DNA from: Chlorobium sp.
Lineage (GTDB): Bacteria; Bacteroidota; Chlorobiia; Chlorobiales; Chlorobiaceae
Direction: 5' to 3'
Assembly: GCA_028277225.1 (NCBI GenBank)
Contig: JANQHB010000042.1
Span: 1 to 64,000 of the forward strand
DNA length: 64,000 nt
Shown here: piece by piece, positions 35,421-44,590 of the stretch
How positions within the stretch are numbered: the first letter of the stretch is position 1
Layout: the number at the start of each line of letters is the position of its first letter
Notes under the pieces: model-generated
Told to the model about the DNA's origin: nothing
Seen by the model: the letters and a program-made list of their open reading frames with translations, nothing else
Databases searched by the model: none
Translations under genes and position numbers: made by a program

Positions 35421-37310
35421 ATGAAAACTGTTGCGGTCATTTTTTTCTCAGACAACGCTCTTGCATTTGTACGCAGGCTCAAAAACCGTCTTGAAACCGA
35501 TGCCGGTTACAAGGTTTCTGTTTTTTCTTCCCGAGATACCGAAGACACTACCCGTATACAGGGTGTTTCTGAATTCATCGGTGAAAATTTCGGGAAGTAT
35601 GACGCGTTTGTTTTTGTCGGATCGCTTGGTATTTGTGTTCGAACGATCGCTCCCTGTATCGGGGATAAATATTCCGATCCGGCAGTTCTGAACTGTGATG
35701 AAGCGGGGGCATTTGTCCAGCCTGTGCTTTCCGGCCATGTTGGCGGAGGCAACGCACTTGCGGAACGTGTCGGACGTCTGACGGGGGCTGTGCCGGTTAT
35801 AACGACTTCGAGCGACGTTCAGGGAATATGGAACCTCGATATTCTCGGGCGTGAAAAAGGCTGGCGAATGGAGTTTTTTTCCGGCATCGCTGCTGAGAGT
35901 TGTGCCGGTGCCATGTCGTTGTTTGTTAACCATGAACCGACTCTGCTGCTGCTTGAAACCAGGGATGAACTGACCGATCATCTTGAAAGAACCCGGCCCT
36001 CATTCGTAACGATTGTCTACAATGAACGGAACATCGATTTTTCAGCATACAAGCTGTTCCTTGCGGTTACACCGCGTATTCTCTCATCCCCGGTCCCATC
36101 GTTTTTCTACCGTCCAGGGGTACTCTGCGCAGGACTTGGCAGTGAAAAGGATATCGATCCCGAAGCCTTCTGTACTTCGTTTTTCGACGAGGTGAAGAAG
36201 CAGGGATTTTCTCCTCTGGCCCTCAAGGTTCTTGGCAGTGTGGATTTTAAAAAAGAGGAAAAAGCGTTTGTTCGTCTTTCAGAGGAACTGGGTGTTCCTC
36301 TTCACGGATTTGCGGCAGAAGTTCTCGAACGCGTCGAAAATGTTCCGAATCCTTCTGAAACCGTCTATCGGAAAGTCGGTGTACGCAGCGTTGCAGAAGC
36401 TTCCTCGGCTATCCTTGCGGGCGAGCCTCGATGGGTGGTTGAAAAGCAGAAGATCGTTCTGCCCGGTTTTGCCCCCGATAGTCCCAGGAACTATACGTTT
36501 GCGCTCAGTGTGGATGCACATGCCGTTCGCAGAGGCAGGATTGTTATTGTCGGTGCCGGTCCCGGTGATCCGGAACTGGTTACCGTCAAGGGAAAAAACT
36601 GCCTTGAAACCGCAGATCTGATCCTGTATGCGGGCAGTCTTGTGCCGGAAAAGCTGACACGGTATGCCAGGCCCGGCGCGATGGTGAGAAGCTCGGCTTC
36701 AATGGCTCTTGAAGAGCAGCTTTCGCTGATGGGCGAGTTTTACCGCAAAGGCGGGCTTGTCGTCAGGCTGCATACAGGAGATCCATCCATATACGGCGCT
36801 ATCCAGGAGCAGATGAACTGGTTCGAATCCAAGGGCATGGAGTACAGTATTGTTCCCGGGGTATCCTCGTTTCAGGCTGCTGCGGCAAGGCTTAAATCCC
36901 AGCTGACCATCCCTGAACAGGTGCAGACGATAATCCTGACGCGCTACAACGGCAGAACGTTGGTTCCCGAAAAGGAAGCGCTTCGGGAACTTGCCCGCTC
37001 ACGGGCAACGATGTGTCTGTTCCTGAGCGCCGAGTGGTCCGAAGAGGTGCAGCGGGAACTGCAGGCTCACTATCCTCCATCAACCCCGGTGGCGGTCTGT
37101 TACCGGCTGACCTGGGATGAAGAGGAAATCCGGAGAGGCACGCTTTCCGAACTCTCGGCACTGGTCAGGCAAAGCGGGAAAACACGTACGGTTCTGATTG
37201 TTGTCGGTGATGCTCTGGAGGCAGGGCAACAACGCTCCAGGCTTTATGATCCGGCCTGGTCACACGCATTCAGGCCTGCTTCGAAGAAGAAAGTTGGTGA
37301 TGCGCAATGA
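35421..37310 (+). CDS. cbiGF: CbiG-CbiF fusion: cobalt-precorrin-5A hydrolase plus C11-methyltransferase
   Basis: About 629 residues. The N-terminal portion (to about residue 355) is CbiG: VAVIFFSDNALAFVRRL, AFVFVGSLGICVRTIAP and LSGHVGGGNALAERV are characteristic, and its C-terminal subdomain appears at GVLCAGLGSEKDIDPEA. From about residue 372 the CbiF/CobM domain starts (RIVIVGAGPGDPELVTVKG, VVRLHTGDPSIYGAIQEQM). CbiG opens the delta-lactone and is diagnostic of the anaerobic pathway; CbiF methylates C11. ATG 35421 follows the cbiET stop; the 11 extra upstream codons overlap cbiET. Confidence 0.93.
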   Translation: MKTVAVIFFSDNALAFVRRLKNRLETDAGYKVSVFSSRDTEDTTRIQGVSEFIGENFGKYDAFVFVGSLGICVRTIAPCIGDKYSDPAVLNCDEAGAFVQPVLSGHVGGGNALAERVGRLTGAVPVITTSSDVQGIWNLDILGREKGWRMEFFSGIAAESCAGAMSLFVNHEPTLLLLETRDELTDHLERTRPSFVTIVYNERNIDFSAYKLFLAVTPRILSSPVPSFFYRPGVLCAGLGSEKDIDPEAFCTSFFDEVKKQGFSPLALKVLGSVDFKKEEKAFVRLSEELGVPLHGFAAEVLERVENVPNPSETVYRKVGVRSVAEASSAILAGEPRWVVEKQKIVLPGFAPDSPRNYTFALSVDAHAVRRGRIVIVGAGPGDPELVTVKGKNCLETADLILYAGSLVPEKLTRYARPGAMVRSSASMALEEQLSLMGEFYRKGGLVVRLHTGDPSIYGAIQEQMNWFESKGMEYSIVPGVSSFQAAAARLKSQLTIPEQVQTIILTRYNGRTLVPEKEALRELARSRATMCLFLSAEWSEEVQRELQAHYPPSTPVAVCYRLTWDEEEIRRGTLSELSALVRQSGKTRTVLIVVGDALEAGQQRSRLYDPAWSHAFRPASKKKVGDAQ

Positions 37311-38092
37311 TAGTGGTTTTCGGCGGGACAACCGAGGGAAAGCGTGTGGCCGCATATCTCGATACAAAAGGGTTGCGGTATATCTATTCCACAAAAACAC
37401 AGACCGGTTCATTTCCAATGCAATGTGGCCGCTACCGTTCCGGTCCTCTCGATGAACGCGGTATGGAACTGTTGTTCAGGACGGAAAACGTGGTTGCTGT
37501 TATTGATGCGGCTCATCCTTTTGCGTCGTTGCTCCACGAAACCATTGCCGCTCTTTGCCGACGCCTTTCATTGCCGGTGATACGGTTCGAAAGGAACTAT
37601 GATATTGCCGGTGAAGCCCTTGCAACCGGAGCCGTGCATTATGCCGACAGCTTTTCAGATGCTGTCGATCTGTTGCGGCGGCTTTCACCCAAATGCGTTC
37701 TCGCCTCCACCGGTGTACAAACGATACGTGTGCTGAAGCCCTACTGGAGCGAGCATGAAATGAAAATACGAATACTTCCCTCGAACCGCTCACTCCGATT
37801 GGCTCATGAAGAGGGTTTCCCCTCCGGTGATCTTGTTCCGCTGAAACCATCCGGCAGCCTTGAAGAAGAACGCCGGCTGATCATGGAATACGGCATTGAC
37901 TGCCTGCTGGTCAAAGAGAGCGGAGCATCGGGTTTTTTGCCGGTCAAGATCAGGGCTGCCGCCGATTGCGGGATCGGCGTGGTTGTCGTCAGGCGTCCCG
38001 AACTGCCGGATTCTTTTATCATGGTGAGTAATGAGATTGAATTGAACCGCGAACTGGAGCGCTTGAGCGAGTCGTGCCATGAAGAACGATGA
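37307..38092 (+). CDS. cbiJ: CbiJ/CobK, (cobalt-)precorrin-6A reductase
   Basis: A 261-residue NAD(P)H-dependent reductase. Typical segments are IVVFGGTTEGKRVAAYL at the N-terminus, VIDAAHPFASLLHETI, and LLVKESGASGFLPVKI near the C-terminus. It reduces the macrocycle before the C5/C15 methylations. It overlaps cbiGF by 4 nt (ATGA) and cbiD by 14 nt. Confidence 0.92.
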   Translation: MIVVFGGTTEGKRVAAYLDTKGLRYIYSTKTQTGSFPMQCGRYRSGPLDERGMELLFRTENVVAVIDAAHPFASLLHETIAALCRRLSLPVIRFERNYDIAGEALATGAVHYADSFSDAVDLLRRLSPKCVLASTGVQTIRVLKPYWSEHEMKIRILPSNRSLRLAHEEGFPSGDLVPLKPSGSLEEERRLIMEYGIDCLLVKESGASGFLPVKIRAAADCGIGVVVVRRPELPDSFIMVSNEIELNRELERLSESCHEER

Positions 38093-39173
38093 CAGAAGAG
38101 AGCCCAGAACCGGGTATACGACCGGGTCATGCGCAACGGCGGCGACTGCAGCGGCGCTCAAGGCACTGTTGCGGCAGGAACACCAGGAAACGGTGACCAT
38201 TACGCTGCCGACGGCCGACACCATAGTTTTTCCCGTCGAGGAGTGTATCCTGAACGCCGGGAGCGCCCGATGCGGTGTCAGAAAAGACGCCGGTGATGAT
38301 CCGGATGTCACCAACGGGCTGATCATTTGCAGCGACGTGAGCCTCCGGAAGGATATTGGGCAGGGAGAGGTTGTTTTCCTGAAGGGTGAAGGGGTGGGAA
38401 CAGTCACACTTTCCGGGCTTGGTATCCCTGTCGGGGAACCGGCGGTCAATCCTGTACCGAGAGAGATGATCGTGCGTACCGTGAAGCCGCTTCTCCAGGA
38501 CTACAGGATCGATGCAGGAGTTTCGGTTACCCTGTCGATTCCAGGCGGTGAGGATGTTGCCAAAAAAACAATGAACGAAAAGCTCGGTGTGACGGGCGGC
38601 CTTTCAATCATCGGGACAAGCGGAATTGTCGTACCGTATTCGGAAGAGGCATACCTGGAAAGCATCAGGCGTGCCCTCGATGTCGCCGCTTCGAACGGCT
38701 GCCGGGACATCGTGACCATATCGGGCAGGAGGAATGAACAGCATCTGAAAAAGCTTTTTCCCCTGTTCCCGGACCCGGCTTTTATTCATTACGGCAACAG
38801 GCTTGGACAAACGCTTGAGATGATGCGGGAGTATCAGTCTTTTGAGAGTGTTGCTGTCGGGGTGATGCTGGCAAAAGCCACAAAACTGGCACAGGGGGAA
38901 CTGGATATGTCGAGCAGGAACGTGCCGCTGAACCGTGATCATATCGCAAGCCTTGCGGAAAAAACCGGTTACGGCATTGACGTCTGCCGCAGGATTCGCG
39001 ACCTCGTGCTTGTAAGAAATATTACCGAGATCATTCCTTTCAGGGAAGAAGAACCGTTCTACCGGGAACTGGCAAGAGAGTGTCACACTGTTTCCAGCCG
39101 GTATGTCGAAAAAGAAGTGCGCTTTACGTTTGTGCTCTCGAATATCGAGGGGGACTGTATTGTCATTCAATAA
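38079..39173 (+). CDS. cbiD: CbiD, cobalt-precorrin-5B C1-methyltransferase
   Basis: A 364-residue protein with RTGYTTGSCATAATAAAL at the N-terminus, the signature of CbiD, plus VGTVTLSGLGIPVGEPAVNP and GGLSIIGTSGIVVPYS. CbiD is specific to the anaerobic (early cobalt) pathway, in which it methylates C1. It is unrelated to the TP_methylase family. It lies between cbiJ and cbiK in the riboswitch 1 operon. Confidence 0.95.
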   Translation: MKNDDRREPRTGYTTGSCATAATAAALKALLRQEHQETVTITLPTADTIVFPVEECILNAGSARCGVRKDAGDDPDVTNGLIICSDVSLRKDIGQGEVVFLKGEGVGTVTLSGLGIPVGEPAVNPVPREMIVRTVKPLLQDYRIDAGVSVTLSIPGGEDVAKKTMNEKLGVTGGLSIIGTSGIVVPYSEEAYLESIRRALDVAASNGCRDIVTISGRRNEQHLKKLFPLFPDPAFIHYGNRLGQTLEMMREYQSFESVAVGVMLAKATKLAQGELDMSSRNVPLNRDHIASLAEKTGYGIDVCRRIRDLVLVRNITEIIPFREEEPFYRELARECHTVSSRYVEKEVRFTFVLSNIEGDCIVIQ

Positions 39174-39221
39174 TCATTCGTGCAAAAAAACAACAGGCAA
39201 GGGTAAGAACCTTTTTTCAGT

Positions 39222-40196
39222 ATGAGTAAAAAAGACAAGATCAGACGGCAGATCAACAAAAAAGCCATACTTCTGGCGCATTTCGGTACCAGCTATCCGG
39301 TGGCTCTTGAATCACTTGAAAACATCAAAAAAAAGGTGCGGGAGCGCTTTCCTTCAATAGAAACAAGAATTTGTTTTACCTCGAACAGGATCAGGAATAT
39401 CTGGGCGGCCAGAAGGAGAAGTCCTGAAAAATGGCTCGAACAGGGTGTTTCAGAGGAAATAATGTCTGCTCCGGGTTTTCTGGGGGCTGCAGGAAGTCTT
39501 CAGAACGAAAACTACAGGACCATTATCGTTCAGCCGACCCATATCTATCACGGGGAGCAGTATGAGGATCTGCAGTCATATGTCAGGGCGCTTCAGTCTA
39601 TCAGGACGATAAAAAAAGCATGGGCTCCTTTTGAAAAGATACTGTTATCGAGGCCTGCACTGGGTACATACGGGATCGAGCACGATCACACAGATGATAT
39701 CAATGAGGTCGTCGAAGCGCTGGGCGCTGATTTTTCGAAGGCGGAAAAAGAGGGGGCCGCACTGGTCTATGTCGGCCACGGGAATGATTTTTTTTCATCA
39801 GGCGCCTTTCTCGAAGCGCAGAAGGCAATGCGCGACAAATATCCGGGAGTAAAGGTTTACATAGGCATGGTTGAAGGGCATCCGGGGATAGAGGAGATTG
39901 TTCGGGAGCTGGGAAAAGACGATGTGAAGCAGGTGCTTTTGAAACCTTTCATGATTACCGCCGGAGATCATGCGCATAACGATATCAATAACGATGATCA
40001 TGAATCCTGGAAAGGCAGGATCGAATCGATGGGTATTCATGTCGATGTTTCAATGGAAGGATTGGGTTCCAACAACACTTTTGCGGATGTTTTTGTGAAA
40101 AGAATCCAGGAAACAGCCGATGAGAACGGGCTTGATCTTGAACCGCTTTTCCGGGAATCATCCTTGCAGAGCGAAGGTATTGCCGGCGAGTTGTGA
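39222..40196 (+). CDS. cbiK: CbiK, sirohydrochlorin cobaltochelatase (cytoplasmic)
   Basis: A 324-residue chelatase of the CbiK class. AILLAHFGTSYPVALES starts the domain; the catalytic His region is LVYVGHGNDFF, and further metal-ligand residues lie in GMVEGHPGIEEIV and MITAGDHAHNDI. It inserts Co(II) into sirohydrochlorin and so commits the pathway to early cobalt insertion without ATP. No signal peptide is seen, unlike the periplasmic CbiK of some deltaproteobacteria. It starts 48 nt after cbiD with a poor Shine-Dalgarno, and ends the operon before riboswitch 2. Confidence 0.93.
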   Translation: MSKKDKIRRQINKKAILLAHFGTSYPVALESLENIKKKVRERFPSIETRICFTSNRIRNIWAARRRSPEKWLEQGVSEEIMSAPGFLGAAGSLQNENYRTIIVQPTHIYHGEQYEDLQSYVRALQSIRTIKKAWAPFEKILLSRPALGTYGIEHDHTDDINEVVEALGADFSKAEKEGAALVYVGHGNDFFSSGAFLEAQKAMRDKYPGVKVYIGMVEGHPGIEEIVRELGKDDVKQVLLKPFMITAGDHAHNDINNDDHESWKGRIESMGIHVDVSMEGLGSNNTFADVFVKRIQETADENGLDLEPLFRESSLQSEGIAGEL

Positions 40197-40280
40197 TCCG
40201 GGGGCTGAAGCCCCTGGAGCAGCCTTGCTGTTTCGCGCCGGTTTTTGTATATAGTCCTTTCGTCAACGTGTTCTTTCTTG

Positions 40281-40536
40281 TATAGCTGGTGCCGGTTTGA
40301 AAGCCGGAGAATAGGGAAGTGCGTGAGATTCGCACACTGTACCCGCAACTGTAGAGCGGTTTCCTGTTTTTTTTTGAAGCATGGCTCCATGCTGCAGGAA
40401 AAACAGGTGTTGCCAACCACTGCGATGTTTCCTCCCGGAAATGCGCGGGAAGATTTGCAACAGAAGTATGCCGCCAAGTCAGGAGACCTGCCAGTTATGC
40501 TTTTGCATAAAAACAGACTACGGGATTCTAGTCTCA
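40281..40536 (+). promoter_or_regulatory. cobalamin riboswitch 2 (leader of btuB)
   Basis: It is closely similar to riboswitch 1: CTGGTGCCGGTTTGAAAGCC, GGGAAGTGCGTGAGATTCGC, CACTGTACCCGCAACTGTA, CCTCCCGG, and AGTCAGGAGACCTGCCAGTT ending near 40498. The trailing hairpin AGACTA/TAGTCT is at 40515-40534. About 235 nt of leader without features follow before btuB. It should repress receptor synthesis when B12 is plentiful. Confidence 0.93.
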
Positions 40537-40770
40537 GGCAAAGAATAACAAGATGTATCAAACTGTCTACTCATTGTACAAACAGGACGACTAACGGTTA
40601 CAGAATACTTTCTGTTGCGCCGGAGGGCTCTATGATTGCCGCTAGTGCAATTGCCTTTTGTCGGGCTGTTTCCTTTTTGGCGTCAGTATTGTGCATTTCT
40701 CATACTCCTTGCTGCCAACAGACAACCCTGTGGTTCAGTTGTTTTTTTAAAACTGAAAACAGGCCGACAC

Positions 40771-42672
40771 ATGAAGAAAAAAATCATCGCATTTCTCATG
40801 GCATGCATATGCTGTCAGCACTTGCTCCATGCAGAAGAAGCGAAACAGGATGCCCTGACCCATGTCACAGGTGATGAACTGGTTGTGACCGCTTCACGCA
40901 TTCCCGTTAATGAGAAAGAGAGTTCACGTTTCATTACGGTTGCCGACAGCGAAAAACTCAAGGAGACAGGAGCATCGAACATCATGGAAGCTCTCAACAG
41001 AATCGGAGGTTTGGGCTACAAATCCCTTGCTCCGATGGGAATCAACAGGCAGGGAATGAACAGTGCCGTATTTATCAGGGGCATCGAGGACGGGGAATTG
41101 ATCCTTATCAATAGTATGCCGATTCAGCAGGCGTCGAGCAAAGGGTATGACCTCAGTTCGATTCCAGTCGAACAGATTGAGCGTATCGAGGTTCTCAAGG
41201 GTGCAGCGTCGACGCTTTACGGAGCCGATGCCATGGCGGGAGTTGTCAACATTGTGACCAAAAAGCCGGTCGATGAAAAAAGGGGAACCGCATCAATTGA
41301 GTTTGGCAATGAGGCGTGGATGAATCATGGCGTCAGTATCAGCCTTCCCGGTATTACTGCAGGCGTGAGGTATCAGCACATGGGAGAACTCGACGATATC
41401 GGGAGGGATATAAAGAATGAACATTCGATGGCCCTTGGTGAAACGGACAGGTACATGATCAATGTAAACGCTTCTCCTGTCACGAATACTTTTATCGACT
41501 ATCAGTTTTCATGGTATGATACCGCTTTCATCGACCGCTACGATTCAGGAAAGGTCGAGAGAACGGATCAGGAAAGCACGTTTCATTTTCTCGGCATGCG
41601 TTATGAAAACGACCGTTTCAAAGCCAAGGCATACGGAGTCTATGACCAGCGGCTGACAACCGATTACGTTGATGATGTGCTGGACGAACCGGAACTCGAG
41701 CGTTTGACTTACAATTACGGCGCAGAGACAGACTACCGGTTTGAATTCGGGGAAGGGCTCCAGCTTATAGCCGGAGCGGATTACATTCACCGTTTTGCCG
41801 ATTACGAAAATAATTACGGTGAAAGGAGCCGTAACGATTACAGCGTGTTCGGTGAATTCAAGGCGGATCTGTCCAGCGAACTGATCGCTACGATCGGAGT
41901 TCGGGAGCAGTTTATCGATAACGAGGAAGGCTCCACGGACTACGATGCGTTTTTGCCGAGTGCCGGAATAACATGGGAGGCTACTGAAGATCTCAACCTG
42001 TTTGCCAATACAGGCAAGGCCTTCCAGGCTCCTACCTTTACACAGCTATACTATGAGGGTCGGATCATTGTTGGTAATCCGGATCTCGAACCTGAATCCG
42101 GATGGACATACGAGGCAGGATTCAAATGGGATACGGAGCATCTCTTCGCAAGGCTTGCAGGATTTTACATGACCTACAAGGACAAAATCGAGGTAGACCG
42201 GTCGCAGGGCAGGCCTTATAATTATTTCAATGCAGGCTCATTCAAATCCCAGGGAGTCGAGTGGAATCTGGGACTTTTCCCATTTTCAGGGCATGATAGC
42301 TTTCTTGCCAATGTCTCGTTTTCGGCGGCAGGATACTGGGCAAAGCCTGTTGCAGAAGATACGGATGGTGAAGAGTACCAGCCAGGTCCGAAGTTCCAGA
42401 ACACATTCGGGATATCTTACGGGACAGAGCCATTCAATCTCGATCTGAAGTGCCGGATACTTGCCGAAAGAGAGGACGGGCTTGAAAATTATGCTGCGTT
42501 CGACATGACCGGAAAAATCAGGGCATGGAATGGTTATGTGACCTTTGCCGTCGATAATGTCTTCGATACCGAAATTCAGACAACTGGTTATCTCTTCGAT
42601 GACGCTAGAAGCCGTTATGTATACTACGAGCCCGGAAGGCTTGCCCGAATCGGGTATATGGTATCGTTTTAA
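40771..42672 (+). CDS. btuB: BtuB, TonB-dependent cobalamin/corrinoid receptor
   Basis: About 633 residues: signal peptide (MKKKIIAFLMACICCQHLLHA), TonB box region (DELVVTASRIP), plug domain with NIMEALNRIGGLGYKSL, RGIEDGELILINSMPIQQ and IERIEVLKGAASTLYGADAM, then a beta-barrel ending in the aromatic YMVSF. The size is that of BtuB. Placement behind a cobalamin riboswitch makes corrinoid the very likely ligand. ATG 40771 gives the signal peptide; the open frame to 40636 lies in the leader. Confidence 0.9.
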   Translation: MKKKIIAFLMACICCQHLLHAEEAKQDALTHVTGDELVVTASRIPVNEKESSRFITVADSEKLKETGASNIMEALNRIGGLGYKSLAPMGINRQGMNSAVFIRGIEDGELILINSMPIQQASSKGYDLSSIPVEQIERIEVLKGAASTLYGADAMAGVVNIVTKKPVDEKRGTASIEFGNEAWMNHGVSISLPGITAGVRYQHMGELDDIGRDIKNEHSMALGETDRYMINVNASPVTNTFIDYQFSWYDTAFIDRYDSGKVERTDQESTFHFLGMRYENDRFKAKAYGVYDQRLTTDYVDDVLDEPELERLTYNYGAETDYRFEFGEGLQLIAGADYIHRFADYENNYGERSRNDYSVFGEFKADLSSELIATIGVREQFIDNEEGSTDYDAFLPSAGITWEATEDLNLFANTGKAFQAPTFTQLYYEGRIIVGNPDLEPESGWTYEAGFKWDTEHLFARLAGFYMTYKDKIEVDRSQGRPYNYFNAGSFKSQGVEWNLGLFPFSGHDSFLANVSFSAAGYWAKPVAEDTDGEEYQPGPKFQNTFGISYGTEPFNLDLKCRILAEREDGLENYAAFDMTGKIRAWNGYVTFAVDNVFDTEIQTTGYLFDDARSRYVYYEPGRLARIGYMVSF

Positions 42673-42760
42673 CATGCTTGATTCTCTTGTCTGGTTCCGT
42701 CAGCGCCTCCTTCACGAAAGAGGGGAGGGCTGATGGAAAACATGAAACTGTAACACGCTC

Positions 42761-43066
42761 ATGAATGAACCACAGAAAAAAAGGAGACGCCGACGATTGA
42801 ATGCGCCGAGGGAGGCAATCGCCTGGTTTCCGGTTATCGATCCTGATTTGTGCAACAGTTGCAGTTCCTGTTACGATTTTTGCCCGAAGGATGTTTTCGC
42901 GCCCGCAGCGGTTGAGGAAGGGTTGAGGCACCGTCCGAAAATGACGGTTGCAAACCCATATAACTGTATTGTTCTTTGCAGTGCATGTATGAAGGTTTGT
43001 GCTGCAGATGCCATATCGTTTCCTCCGCGGGCTGATTTCGAGCAATACGTAGAGTATCTGGACTGA
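42761..43066 (+). CDS. small two-cluster ferredoxin-like protein in the btu region
   Basis: A 101-residue protein with two iron-sulfur motifs: CNSCSSCYDFCP (CX2CX2CX3C) and CIVLCSACMKVC (CX3CX2CX3C, one residue longer than usual). The N-terminus is very basic (KKRRRRRL). It is likely a cytoplasmic electron carrier with two 4Fe-4S clusters. It follows btuB by 88 nt and precedes riboswitch 3, so it is probably co-regulated by B12. A role in reducing Co(III)/Co(II) corrinoids for adenosylation or dealkylation is plausible but only inferred. Confidence 0.8.
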   Translation: MNEPQKKRRRRRLNAPREAIAWFPVIDPDLCNSCSSCYDFCPKDVFAPAAVEEGLRHRPKMTVANPYNCIVLCSACMKVCAADAISFPPRADFEQYVEYLD

Positions 43067-43139
43067 TTGCGGTTATGAACGTGCTCGAAAAAGAGTTTGA
43101 TGGAACAATAGTTTTCGGTATTCTTTGATCAATATCATG

Positions 43140-43338
43140 GCGCCCGGTTTTGCCGGGCTTAAAAGGGAATCCGGTGAAAATCCGGAACAGTACCCGCTGC
43201 TGTAATCCCGCGTCGGCATGTTGCCGATCGACATATTCCGACATTCATGCCACTGTTCCGGGCCACTGGAACGGGAAGGCCGTCGGAGCCGGGAAAGTCA
43301 GAAGACCTGCCATGATTACAATCGCTTCGGGTTAAAGC
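43140..43338 (+). promoter_or_regulatory. cobalamin riboswitch 3 (leader of btuFCD operon)
   Basis: It shows the canonical class I layout: GCCCGGTTTTGCCGGGC arm, AAAAGGGAATCCGGTGAAAA, CCGGAACAGTACCCGCTGCT, a variable arm, GGGAAGGC, and AGTCAGAAGACCTGCC followed by CGCTTCGGGTTAAAGCAG. It differs in core spelling from riboswitches 1 and 2 and matches riboswitch 4. The first gene starts within 15 nt of its 3' end, so control is probably at translation initiation. Confidence 0.94.
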
Positions 43339-43350
43339 AGCATGCTACAT

Positions 43351-44589
43351 ATGAGGAAGATTACATATGATCTGATGGTGACGGCTCACCATTTTTTTTC
43401 GAAATCAGGGCGGTTCTTGTCCTTTTTTCTGTTTGTTCTGGCCGCGGGTCTATACGGATGCGGCAGCGGGCCGGGAGGGGTTTCTTCAGGCGGAGGTTCG
43501 AAATCCACGGTGATCAGCCCGGATGACGCTGCTGAGGTTTCGCTTTCCCATGCAACCGGTTTCAGTCTGCAGAATCATGACGGCTTCAGGACATTGACCG
43601 TTACTGTCGGTCTCCAGGGCAGGAACGACACCCTTCGGTATCTGCTGCTTCCCGCCAATACATCGGTTCCTCAAGGATATCACGACTACCTCACGATAAG
43701 GACTCCTGTTGAACGTGTTGCACTTTTTTCAACGACGCATATAGGATATCTCGATCTGCTCGGGTGTGCCGACAGGATTGTTGCCGTTGCCCGTCCTGAA
43801 TATGTCAATAATTCTTTCCTGCAGACGAGGATCAGAAACGGTGAGGTTGCCGAAATCGGGATGCCGTTCAGTCCCAATGTCGAGGTCATTCTGGAACTGG
43901 ATCCCGATGTGCTTGTTGCAACCGCTTTGCCGGCTTCGCGTAAAACCGGCTATCAGGCTTTGCGAAACGCGGGAATTCCTGTTCTTGTCGTCGCCGAATG
44001 GCTCGAATCCTCGCCATTGGGCCGGGCCGAATGGCTCAAGCTCTATGCAGCCCTTTTCGATCGCGAGGAATTGGCCGCTGAAAAATTTACCGCAATTGAG
44101 ACGTCCTATAACACTCTTGCGGCTCTGACCGACTCTGTGCCTTATCGCCCATCGGTTATTCCCGGAATGCCGTTCAAGGATGCCTGGTTTGTGCCGGGAG
44201 GGAACAGTTATGTTGCAGCGTTGCTCAGGGATGCAGGGGCCGGCTACCACTGGAATGACCGGGCAAAAACCGGAAGCATCAAAATGGATATCGAAACAGT
44301 CTATCCTGTTGCGCTCGATGCTGAATACTGGCTCAATCCGGGTACGGTTCTCACGCTTGACGAGCTGCTGGCAAAAGATATCCGTTTCAGTGATTTTGCA
44401 TCGGTACGGGCCGGTAACGTTTATAATAACAACAAACAGCTGAATCCGGCCGGAGGAAACGCCTACTGGGAACAGGGGGTTGTTCAGCCCGACAGGATCC
44501 TCGAGGATCTCATACGAATTCTCCATCCCGGCAGACTTTCGGAAGGAAGAAGAGAAGATTCGCTAACCTTCTACAGAAAAATACAATAG
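43351..44589 (+). CDS. btuF: BtuF-like corrinoid-binding lipoprotein 1
   Basis: About 412 residues with a lipoprotein signal (FLSFFLFVLAAGLYGCGSG) and a glycine/serine linker. The FecB/BtuF-type domain begins around VERVALFSTTHIGYLDLLGC, with LELDPDVLVATALP and the C-terminal VYNNNKQLNPAGGNAYWEQG. It is longer than E. coli BtuF because of an N-terminal extra domain. It is directly followed by btuC, one nucleotide after its stop. Another ATG at 43342 is also possible. Riboswitch 3 upstream supports corrinoid as ligand. Confidence 0.85.
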   Translation: MRKITYDLMVTAHHFFSKSGRFLSFFLFVLAAGLYGCGSGPGGVSSGGGSKSTVISPDDAAEVSLSHATGFSLQNHDGFRTLTVTVGLQGRNDTLRYLLLPANTSVPQGYHDYLTIRTPVERVALFSTTHIGYLDLLGCADRIVAVARPEYVNNSFLQTRIRNGEVAEIGMPFSPNVEVILELDPDVLVATALPASRKTGYQALRNAGIPVLVVAEWLESSPLGRAEWLKLYAALFDREELAAEKFTAIETSYNTLAALTDSVPYRPSVIPGMPFKDAWFVPGGNSYVAALLRDAGAGYHWNDRAKTGSIKMDIETVYPVALDAEYWLNPGTVLTLDELLAKDIRFSDFASVRAGNVYNNNKQLNPAGGNAYWEQGVVQPDRILEDLIRILHPGRLSEGRREDSLTFYRKIQ

Positions 44590-44590
44590 G

